Source: Caedibacter sp052030685
GTDB taxonomy: Bacteria > Pseudomonadota > Gammaproteobacteria > Francisellales > Francisellaceae
Assembly: GCF_052030685.1 (NCBI RefSeq)
Contig: NZ_JBQAJM010000001.1
Span: 62,001 to 126,000, forward strand
Reading direction: 5' to 3'
Length of the DNA: 64,000 nt
This document shows positions 24,470 to 33,751 of this stretch, piece after piece. The translations under genes were made by a program, and so were the position numbers. The number at the start of each line of letters is the position of its first letter. Positions within the stretch are counted from its first letter, which is position 1. The notes under the pieces are model-generated. The model was not told where the DNA came from, did not search any database, and worked only from the letters and a program-made list of their open reading frames with translations.

Positions 24470-25681
24470 ATGCTCATAACGAACAAAAAAGATTTAACCT
24501 CATCATTTAGTGAGTTTTCAAATCTTATCCCCAGTGGTGTCTATTGGCTTAACACAAACCATGAGTTAATGGGTGCAAATGATTTCATACTTAAAACTGC
24601 AGGGATGAAACTTGAAGATATATTAGGAAAAACACCACTCGAAATGCATCCAAAGGATATGGGTACTGAAATTATTGCTCATCACAAGCAAGTAATAAAA
24701 ACAGGGAAACAAGTTTATTGTCAAGAACAAATCGTAAATCCAGAGTCTGGAAACATTGTTTATTTCGATGTTGCACTTTCACCATTATTCGATGAATGTG
24801 GTAACATTTTTGGGGTTTGTGGTATTTCTTATGATATCACCGAACGCAAACGCCTTGAAGAAGAAACCATACACCAAAAGAATCAATTGGAGAAAAAAAT
24901 AGCATTTCAACGAAACTACCTTAGATCATATGGTTATGAATGGGTAGATGCCCTTAAAAATATTTCGCACGCAATTGATAATATAGGGGCGCAATTAATA
25001 GGATCTACTGTTCCAGAAAGCCTTGAGATTGCTGTGAATGATGAACTCTACAAAATCAACGAAAGCTTATCTGAAATGTATACCATGTATCAAAAGATTA
25101 ATAGCACAATTATCAGCGAAAATGATTCTCTTAACTCACTTAATTCGATTTGTACAAAACCTATGCTCTTAAAAGGTTTGATCGCACCAGAAATTGGCAT
25201 TGCAAATGCCTCAATTAGTGCGAGATTTGATGTTGAAGTATCATTTGAAATGGATAACCAATCACAACAAAAAGTCTATGTGGATTATAAAAAACTTCGC
25301 CACATTATTAGAACACTACTTGCTAATTATACAAAAGGAATCAGTAAAAATGCTCAAAAGAATATTAACTTAAAAATTACCGCCAGAGACAGAGCACATG
25401 ACAAACTTTACATAACATTTGAATTTAAAGGCACTATGCCATTTATTGAGCTAGAAGATGATAATATTAGCGCAGAGTACTTCACGGATCCTAAAAACAC
25501 CAATGTCGCCATGGATAAACATGAGTTTGCATATGATCTTGCTTTGGCTAAACATTATGTTAAGTTACTTTGTGAAAATGAAGTTGAGTTAAATAATCAC
25601 TTATTTGAAGGATCTGAGTTTTCATTTACTCTACCATTTGTCACAGTAGATGACGACGAGATGGATGAGATCATCGAGTAA
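24470..25681 (+). CDS. PAS-domain sensor with degenerate histidine-kinase body
   Basis: 403 residues, 29 bp after the NRPS, with AAGGA before the ATG. A PAS domain (about 15-130; IPSGVYWLNTNHELMGANDF ... VCGISYDITERKRLEEE) leads through a coiled linker to a dimerisation-like helix. Where a phosphoacceptor His-Glu-Leu-Arg would stand the sequence is YLRSYGYEWVDALKNI, with no His. The ATPase-like part keeps an N-box-like LRHIIRTLLANYTKGIS. Its G-box is EFAYDLALAKHYVKLL, lacking the paired glycines, and the end is EGSEFSFTLPF. It therefore looks like a pseudokinase or signal scaffold. Position suggests expression with the NRPS. Confidence 0.75.
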   Translation: MLITNKKDLTSSFSEFSNLIPSGVYWLNTNHELMGANDFILKTAGMKLEDILGKTPLEMHPKDMGTEIIAHHKQVIKTGKQVYCQEQIVNPESGNIVYFDVALSPLFDECGNIFGVCGISYDITERKRLEEETIHQKNQLEKKIAFQRNYLRSYGYEWVDALKNISHAIDNIGAQLIGSTVPESLEIAVNDELYKINESLSEMYTMYQKINSTIISENDSLNSLNSICTKPMLLKGLIAPEIGIANASISARFDVEVSFEMDNQSQQKVYVDYKKLRHIIRTLLANYTKGISKNAQKNINLKITARDRAHDKLYITFEFKGTMPFIELEDDNISAEYFTDPKNTNVAMDKHEFAYDLALAKHYVKLLCENEVELNNHLFEGSEFSFTLPFVTVDDDEMDEIIE

Positions 25682-25703
25682 ATTGACATAAAAGCATCTC
25701 AGG

Positions 25704-26510
25704 TTATTTATACGCAATGTATGCTAAATATCTCCTGTGCTCATGCGACTGAGATATTTTAACAAAGAGTTCATAACGATTGTTCACCCCTAGTTTCTGT
25801 ACCATTGAGGCAATCAGTCCCTCAATGGTTCTCGGTGAGCGATCAATACATAATGCAAGTGCTTTCACCTCGTAATTGCCATTATAAATAGCTAAAAAGC
25901 ACAGGTTCTCAGTATACGTTAACTCGCTAAACTGCGGAGTGGGTATGTACTTTGTAAGCAAATTTTTGGATGGGTTTACATTTTTAAATGTGAATCCATT
26001 CAAATCAATATCAAACGTATTTTGCAAAACTAATTGATCAAGCGTTTGATGTAGCTGCCTGAAATGTCCTCCATAAAATAATGTATTTGCAATAAGAACT
26101 TCTTTTTTCTTTACAAATATGCACAAGAAACTAATTGAATGGTCAGGGTGGTAATGTAAATGCCATGGCAAAGCGTGTCTTTCCTCCTTGGTAAGAATAT
26201 GATCAACACAAAAAGACTGGTTATATGACTGATATACTGCATTTTTATAACCCACATCATTAATCGTCGGAGATAGTAGCAAAGTTTCAAAGTCAAGAAA
26301 AATTCTTTTATCTGCCTCAGGCAAAGTATAATAATCGCTCAAACTATCATCTGCTAATAAGGGTAGCGCAAGCACTCTACCATTAGAATAACAGCGATGG
26401 TATATTAACGATTCTACAGATAAAGCTAAATTTGCACTCTTTAAGATTTTATTTAATTTATACGCATATCTTTGGTAACTTTTTGTGTAGATCGCCTCTA
26501 CTGTGTTCAT
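25704..26510 (-). CDS. LuxR-type transcription regulator (paralogue 1 of a local family)
   Basis: 268 residues. The C-terminal ~60 residues are a LuxR-type helix-turn-helix (LTYTENLCFLAIYNGNYEVK then SPRTIEGLIASMVQKLGV). The N-terminal ~190 residues are not a recognisable autoinducer, receiver or PAS domain. They share short landmarks with the next two genes, such as LIYHRCYSNGRVLALPLL, aligned with S/N-G and a Leu/Ile-Pro-Leu. A Shine-Dalgarno (GGAG, 7 nt) supports the ATG at 26510, giving a 53-bp same-strand overlap with the upstream paralogue. Transcription converges on the PAS pseudokinase gene. Confidence 0.82.
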   Translation of the reverse strand: MNTVEAIYTKSYQRYAYKLNKILKSANLALSVESLIYHRCYSNGRVLALPLLADDSLSDYYTLPEADKRIFLDFETLLLSPTINDVGYKNAVYQSYNQSFCVDHILTKEERHALPWHLHYHPDHSISFLCIFVKKKEVLIANTLFYGGHFRQLHQTLDQLVLQNTFDIDLNGFTFKNVNPSKNLLTKYIPTPQFSELTYTENLCFLAIYNGNYEVKALALCIDRSPRTIEGLIASMVQKLGVNNRYELFVKISQSHEHRRYLAYIAYK

Positions 26511-27333
26511 TTGCTACTCCATAACCTTCATTATCAGCCATTATATGGCTTAAACATGAGTAATCACCCCCTATTTTCACAAAGAGTTCATACCTATTTT
26601 TGCACTCTAACTTGTGTAAAACACTACGCATTAAACCTTCGATTGTTCGAACAGATAGATTTAAATATATTGCAACTTGCTTTGTCTCATAATACCCTTG
26701 AGATATTGCAAATAAAAATGACTTTTCTGATCGTGTTAAATTGGGAAATATTTTTGGCATGTGATGCTGTTTAAAACACAGTTGATCCTGTCTTGTATTG
26801 ACCAAAAAATCATGGACCAAATAATGATATTCTTGCCGCAAAGAATCAAATAGTTTTCGTGTTAACGCCAGAATATTAAGGTGCGCATATTGAATACTAG
26901 CCTCAAGATAGTTACTCTTTTTAATGAATATACATAAATTGGCGATTGATTGACTCCCTACCTTGAAATACTGAATAGGCAACATATTAAATGCTTCTTG
27001 TGTTACAAAAGACAAGTGATATGGGTAACTATCTTCAGAGCAAATATTTAATTCGTCTAATGTCATAACTTTTGGTCGATTAAGCACGTTGAGAAAAGAG
27101 GATATATGCGCTTTTTCAGACTGAGCCCAATCATGAAAACTCTCCAGATATTTTAGTGGAATATTAATAGCCATTCCTGAACTAAAAGTTTCTGTATAAG
27201 TCAAACCTTCAATGTCAAACGGGAAATCCATAGATTGAACAATCTTCTTAAAAGTATGCTCATATTTTTTCCAATGATAGTGATGTATGTCTTGCAAGGT
27301 AAATTGTTGATTTGCAAACTCCATTATATTCAA
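26458..27333 (-). CDS. LuxR-type transcription regulator (paralogue 2)
   Basis: 291 residues with a C-terminal LuxR helix-turn-helix (LTRSEKSFLFAISQGYYETK, SVRTIEGLMRSVLHKLEC, then NRYELFVKIG). The N-terminal domain follows the same plan as its neighbours (IEGLTYTETFSSGMAINIPL). It carries a ~40-residue tail after the DNA-binding domain that overlaps the start of paralogue 1. Effector and targets are unknown. Confidence 0.82.
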   Translation of the reverse strand: MNIMEFANQQFTLQDIHHYHWKKYEHTFKKIVQSMDFPFDIEGLTYTETFSSGMAINIPLKYLESFHDWAQSEKAHISSFLNVLNRPKVMTLDELNICSEDSYPYHLSFVTQEAFNMLPIQYFKVGSQSIANLCIFIKKSNYLEASIQYAHLNILALTRKLFDSLRQEYHYLVHDFLVNTRQDQLCFKQHHMPKIFPNLTRSEKSFLFAISQGYYETKQVAIYLNLSVRTIEGLMRSVLHKLECKNRYELFVKIGGDYSCLSHIMADNEGYGVANEHSRGDLHKKLPKICV

Positions 27334-27401
27334 GAAACTCCATAAGTTGATTTACTTTTTAGTTTTATCGTAATCATTAAAACAATAGCGATTATTTTTG
27401 C

Positions 27402-28196
27402 CTACCAGCCTTTCATTACCACACAGCGCATCACATCATGCATTTTGCTTATTTTCACCGCTAACTCATATTTGTTATTGCAACTGAGCTTCTGTGAGAG
27501 TCGCGCGACGATTCCTTCAACTGTTCTGTATGATTTATGCAGTTTTAACGCAATCTCCTTTGACTCATAATGTCCTGCATAAATTAATTTAAGACAAGCC
27601 AATTCTTGCTTTGTCAGTTTAGATAAAAGCTCAATAACCATATTTTCATTAGCTCCTTTAAACATAATAGGAGCAATATCGCTGGAAATATCAAACTCTA
27701 TAGCAATAAGTGTCTTGCAGTCAAACAAATAGGATTCGATTGCCGCTATGCATTGATCTAACAAAAACTGTTTATCGCTAAAAAAACCCATAAATTTGCA
27801 TCGGGTAATTACAGAAATCCTACTGATTGAATTATCGTCATTATATTTAAGGTAAGTCAAACAATAATCAAATTTATTGATACTTCTAATAAAAGCATAG
27901 CTAGACTGATCGTCACTGGATAAAAAAGGACTTAATTCATGATACCATATCATTTTTGGAATTTTAGTGAGGTTGCTCAAACAAAATGCAGGATCTTTGG
28001 TCGGGTTTCCTTCTAACCAGGAACCACATATATCATGCTCTAGAACCGGTACGTCAATCACTTCTCCATTTGCAAATAATCTCGTATAAGATAATCCGGT
28101 AACACACAATGTATCGATCATAGGAGAGATTAATCTCTTTAGTATGTTTTTATATTTTACGAAGCTGAATCTGTGCACTTCTTGGATTGTTGGCAT
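27402..28196 (-). CDS. LuxR-type transcription regulator (paralogue 3)
   Basis: 264 residues. The C-terminal LuxR helix-turn-helix reads LTKQELACLKLIYAGHYESK, SYRTVEGIVARLSQKLSC and NKYELAVKIS. The N-terminus again shows the family landmarks (VTGLSYTRLFANGEVIDVPV; later WYHELSPFL). First gene of the three-regulator run; the ~215-bp spacer to the divergent outer-membrane protein gene should contain its promoter. No strong ribosome-binding site is visible before this ATG. Confidence 0.82.
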   Translation of the reverse strand: MPTIQEVHRFSFVKYKNILKRLISPMIDTLCVTGLSYTRLFANGEVIDVPVLEHDICGSWLEGNPTKDPAFCLSNLTKIPKMIWYHELSPFLSSDDQSSYAFIRSINKFDYCLTYLKYNDDNSISRISVITRCKFMGFFSDKQFLLDQCIAAIESYLFDCKTLIAIEFDISSDIAPIMFKGANENMVIELLSKLTKQELACLKLIYAGHYESKEIALKLHKSYRTVEGIVARLSQKLSCNNKYELAVKISKMHDVMRCVVMKGW

Positions 28197-28410
28197 TTAT
28201 TTAATGTGTGACGATGATGTTATGGGTGTATTATACGCAATATTAAAATATTGTCCACTCATCCGATGGATAAATTATGTACTGCGCTACGCTAATAAGT
28301 ATCATTTCATTATAAAATCATCATTTTGTCCGGTTTTTGAGACTATCATCGCTCCGATGGTGTTTTTCCCTAATAATCTCCTCTGTTTTATAACCTTGTA
28401 GAGATTTTTG

Positions 28411-29169
28411 ATGAGAAGAATTTATTTTATATTACCGGCTTTATTCTTTATACAAAGCATAAGCTACGCAAATAGCAAACCCATTAATTCAGCATCTGAT
28501 CTAGATACTGCTATTCAAATGTCATTAAGCGAAGATGACAGCAGAACGACACTTGCTGCAAACGACTGGTTTTATATGAATGTTTATGGCGGGTTGTCTT
28601 ATAAGGCTTTCCCACAATCTGAACAAACAATTTTTCGCTCGGATGTTGGGACTTATGATATTTACCAACCAGCTAAGCGCTCTTCTCCTTACCTTGCTGC
28701 TGAGTTTGGAATACGCCCATGGAAGTATCTAACATTTGGCATAAGGTATTGGAATACGTTCAACACCAATGCTCAACTGATTGATAATACTGGCACGGAC
28801 AGTTTTCCTAATGGTGACATTAAGATATCCTTTTCCGGAATTAATATTTTAGTCAGTGCGCACTTAACTCTTCCTGCAATTAACAGTGAAATTATATTGT
28901 CAACGGGGCCTGCAATTATTTTCTCTCAATTTAATCCAGCAACAGCTATTGCCAGCTATGATAACCCGGCGCTGAAAAAGACAAACAACACAAACATCCG
29001 CCCTTTTGTTGCAGTAGGCTATCAATATTTATTGCCATATTCATTAACACTTGGATTAGAAGCACAATATATTTTTGGCATTGGAAAAAATATCTATTCA
29101 CCATATTACGGCGGTAGCTATGTACCTAATATGTTCAATCTGTCATTAAGCATAGGATATCACTTTTAA
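28411..29169 (+). CDS. Outer-membrane beta-barrel protein
   Basis: 252 residues with a signal peptide (MRRIYFILPALFFIQSISYA). The mature part has alternating aromatic/hydrophobic strands typical of a small 8-stranded barrel: WFYMNVYGGLSYKAF, YLAAEFGIRPWKYLTFGIRY, IRPFVAVGYQYL. It ends in aromatic Phe (LSLSIGYHF), the usual outer-membrane insertion signal. The ATG at 28411 is preferred to the adjacent TTG. Similar proteins are used as surface antigens or invasion factors in related bacteria, but no specific function can be read here. It lies directly upstream of the secreted fibre gene. Confidence 0.75.
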   Translation: MRRIYFILPALFFIQSISYANSKPINSASDLDTAIQMSLSEDDSRTTLAANDWFYMNVYGGLSYKAFPQSEQTIFRSDVGTYDIYQPAKRSSPYLAAEFGIRPWKYLTFGIRYWNTFNTNAQLIDNTGTDSFPNGDIKISFSGINILVSAHLTLPAINSEIILSTGPAIIFSQFNPATAIASYDNPALKKTNNTNIRPFVAVGYQYLLPYSLTLGLEAQYIFGIGKNIYSPYYGGSYVPNMFNLSLSIGYHF

Positions 29170-29237
29170 TAACATCACTAGCACTTACAAATCATTTTAT
29201 AATTCATAAAATATCATAATAAATAGGAGAAAACTCG

Positions 29238-30743
29238 ATGAAAATTAAAGCATTGATCAGTGGGGTCACTCTTGGAATTAGCACTATGGCTAATGCTAAC
29301 GTCCCACATCTTGACCCTCATGCCTTACCAACACTTGGAAGTTTAATTGAAGCACTTAATGACTGGGAAAGTCCAATTAATGCAACTTCCTCACAAGCAG
29401 CAAATGCTGAAACGCATGCTAATAATGCTGAGTCTTATGCAAATTCAGCAGTTCAAACAGCAACAAGCGCCAATTCAACCGCTCAGCAAGCAGCAAAAAC
29501 GGTTAGCACATTTGACCAAAGATTAATTACTGCAGAAGGCAATGCTACTTCAGCTAAGACAACTGCTTCTTCTGCCAATGAGCAAGCAGCCAATGCATCA
29601 CAAACAGCTCAAGCAGCTTTTGATAAAGCTAATGGCTATGAAAATCGCATTAGCGTAGCTGAGAAGAACGCCTCAGAAGCACAACAAACTGCCAATACGG
29701 CTAAACAAACAGCAGATAGCGCTAAGTCCTCAGCAGATAGGGTGGACCAGTTTGATCAAAGAATTACAGAAGCACAAGAGAATGCCAAAGAAGCCAATAA
29801 TACTGCAGAGTCATCAAAAACATATACTAAAGAGCTGGATGACAAATACAGTAAAAAAATTGAAGACGTTAGTGATCACATAAATCAAATAGACCTTTCC
29901 CTCAACCAACAAACTAATAGTCGTGTACTTTATGCCTCTAATGACAAGTCACTAGACTCACTTATCAATATTGCCAAAACAAAATTTAATAATCTAAGTG
30001 CTAACAATCCAGTTATCATTAAACTAGCTGCCAAAGAATATCAAGGAACAACAATTCCTGATGGAATAATTATTGATGGGCAAAACTGGGCGATATTGAC
30101 CTCCACAGGATTAGACTATACTGTTACAGGTAACGTTACCTTCAAGAATCTATCTTTTCGCTTCGATAGAAAAGTGGATGAAGGCTATAGAAGTTATATC
30201 ATTGAGGTTGACTTAAAAGAAAATGATAAATTTAAAATTCAGTTTAATCATGTCAATATTGCATTTGAAAATGCCAACGAGTTATCAAAAATCTCTTTAA
30301 TCACACGCAGTGATGATAGTCAAGTTAATGACTCAGGTAGTCAATATGCTAAGCCTATTGGCCAAATGCATCTATACTTTAATAATGTTAAAACTCAAAG
30401 CGCCTTGCATTCCCCTGAAAATATTATTCTCTTTGGTGGTGGGGATAATAACGCTGGCATTGACCCAAAAGTTGACTCTGCATCTATCTATAACTCTATT
30501 ATTGGCTTTGTTTATCCCTCTTGCCTTGGAGATGGTACTACAACCGCAACCTCTTTAGAAGTTGTGAATAGTGTTGCAAACTATACATATGAACCAAATA
30601 AAAATTATGGTGGCCAGATAGCATGCGGTAGTCCTTTTGGACCCTCACATTTTATTATTCTTAATTCTCAAAATAAAGATGGAAGCCCACTACAAGTTTG
30701 GACAAATGGCGACCTGAATGACGGATATACACCCTTCTCATAA
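29238..30743 (+). CDS. Exported fibre-like protein: coiled-coil stalk and beta-rich head
   Basis: 501 residues with a signal peptide (ends MANANV) and a clear ribosome-binding site (AGGAGAAAACTCG). Residues ~45-215 are an Ala/Thr/Ser/Asn/Gln-rich coiled coil with three imperfect units of the pattern FDQRx-x(2-3)-AE/AQ-x-NA followed by TA..A runs. This strongly recalls stalks of phage tail fibres. Residues ~240-501 are beta-rich, with IIKLAAKEYQGTTIPDGIII and GNVTFKNLSFRF, suggesting a parallel beta-helix or fibre head. No YadA-type membrane anchor is present. It may be a surface adhesin or a protein released through one of the nearby secretion systems. Confidence 0.65.
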   Translation: MKIKALISGVTLGISTMANANVPHLDPHALPTLGSLIEALNDWESPINATSSQAANAETHANNAESYANSAVQTATSANSTAQQAAKTVSTFDQRLITAEGNATSAKTTASSANEQAANASQTAQAAFDKANGYENRISVAEKNASEAQQTANTAKQTADSAKSSADRVDQFDQRITEAQENAKEANNTAESSKTYTKELDDKYSKKIEDVSDHINQIDLSLNQQTNSRVLYASNDKSLDSLINIAKTKFNNLSANNPVIIKLAAKEYQGTTIPDGIIIDGQNWAILTSTGLDYTVTGNVTFKNLSFRFDRKVDEGYRSYIIEVDLKENDKFKIQFNHVNIAFENANELSKISLITRSDDSQVNDSGSQYAKPIGQMHLYFNNVKTQSALHSPENIILFGGGDNNAGIDPKVDSASIYNSIIGFVYPSCLGDGTTTATSLEVVNSVANYTYEPNKNYGGQIACGSPFGPSHFIILNSQNKDGSPLQVWTNGDLNDGYTPFS

Positions 30744-30759
30744 CAACACAACACCCCTT

Positions 30760-31578
30760 CTATAGCAATAACCAATAGCGTTTTGCATATTCAAACAGCT
30801 CATAACTTTCTTTAAACCCAAGTAATTGCTTAAGGCGCTGTGTATAGTTATCAACACTGCGATGAGAGACTTGCATTTTCTCAGCTAAAACTTTCTTTTC
30901 AGTTACGCCATGACCTAAAAGCATAAAGCATTGCATTTCTTTATCACTTAAATTAAGTGCTGCCTGAATATTTTTATCTTGCGGCGGTTTAAGCCAATGC
31001 GGTGGCAAAGTCAGCAGAACAAGATCCTCTGGATGTAGCGCGAATTGGGCATAATACTTTATGGTTAAAGGCGCAATATCAGCTACTAGATCATGTAGCA
31101 TGTGATATAGCTCTGCTACCTTTAGGTAAAGTGAAGTTATATTGTGTATACTATCAAAATATAGCACAAAGCGATGCGCATTACTTTCCAACCAAAAATA
31201 ATAAGAAACCGCATAACAATCGCCATATTTAGAGTGCTCTGGTGTAAATAGACTCTGCCAAGCTTGTGCATGCACCGCAATTTCAGATAAATGACAAAGT
31301 CGTGGCAGTAATCCAATCAACTCATAGCTAAAATAAGGATCCTCATAACGGTAGTGGTTATTGCTATGAAAACGATAAGCATATTTATGCAGCTGTAAAG
31401 GTGCGCACCATGTGAAAGACTCATTAACCAATGCATAGTCAATACCACAGCAATTGAAAGTACTCATTACTTGTTTAAGCTTTTCTTCCAAAGCAAACTG
31501 ACTAACCACTTCCAGACTATTTGTCATCGTGACGGTATCATCTTGAATCACTTTTCCTTTATGAGGTATCGACGGCAT
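30760..31578 (-). CDS. LuxR-type transcription regulator (divergent fourth member)
   Basis: 272 residues. The C-terminal LuxR-type helix-turn-helix reads LSDKEMQCFMLLGHGVTEKK, VSHRSVDNYTQRLKQLLGF. The N-terminal ~200 residues are unfamiliar and only distantly like those of the three tandem regulators (FHSNNHYRYEDPYFSYELIG). The start could be this ATG or MTNSLEVV at 31524; neither has a strong Shine-Dalgarno. It converges with the fibre gene, 16 bp apart, with no visible terminator between them. Confidence 0.8.
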   Translation of the reverse strand: MPSIPHKGKVIQDDTVTMTNSLEVVSQFALEEKLKQVMSTFNCCGIDYALVNESFTWCAPLQLHKYAYRFHSNNHYRYEDPYFSYELIGLLPRLCHLSEIAVHAQAWQSLFTPEHSKYGDCYAVSYYFWLESNAHRFVLYFDSIHNITSLYLKVAELYHMLHDLVADIAPLTIKYYAQFALHPEDLVLLTLPPHWLKPPQDKNIQAALNLSDKEMQCFMLLGHGVTEKKVLAEKMQVSHRSVDNYTQRLKQLLGFKESYELFEYAKRYWLLL

Positions 31579-31711
31579 TCAACTAAAAATAGATAAACTA
31601 GAGATATAAGAATATTACGTTACATTCAATATAATTTCAACGCAAATGAGAAAATCATCGTGTACAAATGTCAATGACCAAAGAAGTTGCTTTGATTACG
31701 TTAAAACCACA

Positions 31712-32470
31712 CTAACCTTGTGTGCAAGCAAATACATTCAATTTACACTTGAATTGATCATCACTATTAAATAACGACGCAGTATATTGGGACTGGTGCT
31801 CATCATTTGGTGATAACATACAAGATAACTCATCAATATACGCAAGGCATTTATCATTTAATTTAGTACGCTGACTTTTACATGGATTTAAACAAATATT
31901 CTCTTTTCGCCATTGACAGCTGAGCATCTCACGCACAACGGCAATTGTATTTTGCAAAACATGCTCAGTTAGGTCAAAGGATAACTGACAAGGAGTATGC
32001 CGATCTAGTGCACCAACAAAATCTTTTATCTGCTCAATCGTCATCGGTGCATCTTTAGGAATATCCATCATTGATGTTATCGCTTGATTATCACTGTCAT
32101 TAAAAGTTTCAGCATGTATGGCATCAACGCGCTCTTGCTTTAGCTGCTCCTGAAATTCTCCTCGCTTATCCTCATAAGCGACTCTTAATTGTTGATAAAA
32201 AGTTTTGATCTCTTCAAGATTTTGATCTAACACTTCTTGCATTTCCTCACTAACAGCCTCTTGGTGACGATGCGCTAATGCAGCTGCCTTAAGATAACGA
32301 TGCAACCGAGTCAATAGCTGATCTAATTGCTGCTTTAAATGCTTTATTTTATCATGCTCTTGATGCAACTGGTTTAAGAAGGCAAGCAATGGCTTCTTAA
32401 ATTCAAATTCCTGCTGCTGATATAATAGCTCTTGATATATATTCTTAATTTTTGACTGTAATAATGACAT
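31712..32470 (-). CDS. Unknown coiled-coil cytoplasmic protein
   Basis: 252 residues, not recognised. A long coiled-coil region (about 20-115; HLKQQLDQLLTRLHRYLKAA) is followed by a Cys-containing C-terminal half (CLNPCKSQRTK, CLAYIDELSCM, FACTQG). No signal peptide or membrane helix. A strong ribosome-binding site (GAGGGGG) precedes the ATG. It is the last gene of the minus-strand block that follows DotA, so it may be a secreted substrate, chaperone or accessory of the Dot/Icm machine. That is inference from position only. Confidence 0.6.
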   Translation of the reverse strand: MSLLQSKIKNIYQELLYQQQEFEFKKPLLAFLNQLHQEHDKIKHLKQQLDQLLTRLHRYLKAAALAHRHQEAVSEEMQEVLDQNLEEIKTFYQQLRVAYEDKRGEFQEQLKQERVDAIHAETFNDSDNQAITSMMDIPKDAPMTIEQIKDFVGALDRHTPCQLSFDLTEHVLQNTIAVVREMLSCQWRKENICLNPCKSQRTKLNDKCLAYIDELSCMLSPNDEHQSQYTASLFNSDDQFKCKLNVFACTQG

Positions 32471-32506
32471 AACACCCCCTCAATTAGGTATAGGTTCATA
32501 GCAATT

Positions 32507-33643
32507 TCAATTTATTGAAGTAGTTGCTGATACCTCTTGGTCTTTGCTCCCCATGTAGTAATCACAAAATGTTTTAAGTTTACTTTCGTTATCTTTATGG
32601 TTTATATTAAAAATATCGGTCAATTTCTGACGCGCTTGCTCTGAGAACACAAAATGACCTTGCTCATCTTTTTGCTCAATCATTGATTTGGCATTCACAA
32701 GGTAGCCCCTTTTAAATGCATCCTCTGCAATCTCTTTATATTTGTCATAATCTAAATACTCATCATCTTTGTTATTATCTTTCTTCTTGTAGATTGGCGC
32801 TAGACGCGTAAATGTAATTATTGGCGTTGAAATGCCTGCTTCTTCGGCTTTCTTGTCATTTGCATTGTTTTTGTTCAATGCATTTGAGGATGGTGACTCC
32901 AGTGAATCATTCTCTGTTGCTTGCGTCGGTTGCGCTAGAATGCCGAGCATTTGCTTTGCACGCTGATACTTTTCATTTGAATTGTCGATACCTTTTATCC
33001 CATCCATAACTTTTGACTTTAAACTTGCCTTAGTATTGGCACGCAATAAATCTACCGTTTCAAGCAAATGCTTTGAAAATTGCATTGGATCACCCTTTGA
33101 CTCGATATGTGTTGATCCATCGCTGTTTTGCATAACTTGATACATTGTCTGCCCTGCAGCTAACTGATATGTTGTTTTATTTTCTTTGTTATCATGGGTA
33201 AATTTTTCAAGCTTATAGCCACCTGCCATATTTGGTGTGTTTTTGTCCTTTAGCCGTACATTTAGAATATCAACCAACGATTGGGCTTCTTTTTCTGTAT
33301 CGATATGTTTTAAATTCAGCAGCTTAACGAGGTTATAGTCAATGCCTTTTTCAAACTCGATTGTATTTTCTTTCGCCTGCCAATTGATACCAAAGATACT
33401 CGCTAATTTTTCTGCTGTATACTCTTTGCGAATCAACTCAAATTCATTGTTTTCCCGTTTTTCAACTATCTCTTTACGCTTGCCTTCTTGCAATGCTTTA
33501 ACATTGAGTGAATAGCCCTCATGACGTTGATAACGCCAATGATCTTTCGCATAAAATTTGGCATCGTCTATTGCATGAACTGTATAATTGCCGCTGTTGT
33601 TTTTTATCGCATAAAAAAAAGTATTTTCAAGCTGAAATGGCAT
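32507..33643 (-). CDS. Unknown cytoplasmic protein, possible secreted substrate
   Basis: 378 residues, hydrophilic and Lys/Asn/Glu-rich, with no signal peptide, membrane segment or recognised domain. A good AGGAG site precedes the ATG. A flexible Asn/Lys/Ser-rich linker (about 240-275) separates two folded-looking parts. The composition and the position beside Dot/Icm genes are compatible with a translocated effector, but no eukaryotic-like motif is seen. Confidence 0.6.
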   Translation of the reverse strand: MPFQLENTFFYAIKNNSGNYTVHAIDDAKFYAKDHWRYQRHEGYSLNVKALQEGKRKEIVEKRENNEFELIRKEYTAEKLASIFGINWQAKENTIEFEKGIDYNLVKLLNLKHIDTEKEAQSLVDILNVRLKDKNTPNMAGGYKLEKFTHDNKENKTTYQLAAGQTMYQVMQNSDGSTHIESKGDPMQFSKHLLETVDLLRANTKASLKSKVMDGIKGIDNSNEKYQRAKQMLGILAQPTQATENDSLESPSSNALNKNNANDKKAEEAGISTPIITFTRLAPIYKKKDNNKDDEYLDYDKYKEIAEDAFKRGYLVNAKSMIEQKDEQGHFVFSEQARQKLTDIFNINHKDNESKLKTFCDYYMGSKDQEVSATTSIN

Positions 33644-33680
33644 AAAAAGCTCCTGTATTTAATATAGATTTATAACATAT

Positions 33681-33712
33681 CGTTACCGCAAAATGGCTCA
33701 CGGAGTTATATA
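33681..33712. repeat. Degenerate copy of the dispersed palindromic repeat
   Basis: Reads CGTTACCGCAAAATGGCTCA then CGGAGTTATATA, aligning with the perfect copy at 19802-19835 (CCGCCCACAAAATGATTCACGAGCGGTATA). It lies upstream of the 32507-33643 gene, between it and the small gene at 33752. Confidence 0.45.
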
Positions 33713-33751
33713 ATAAATGTGTTTGAAAGATCTCAAAACGCTAAACAGTTT

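Noticed and set aside
28144..28401. 85-codon + strand frame before the outer-membrane protein gene
   Set aside because: Overlaps the start of the third LuxR gene, has no ribosome-binding site, and the spacer is needed for two divergent promoters.
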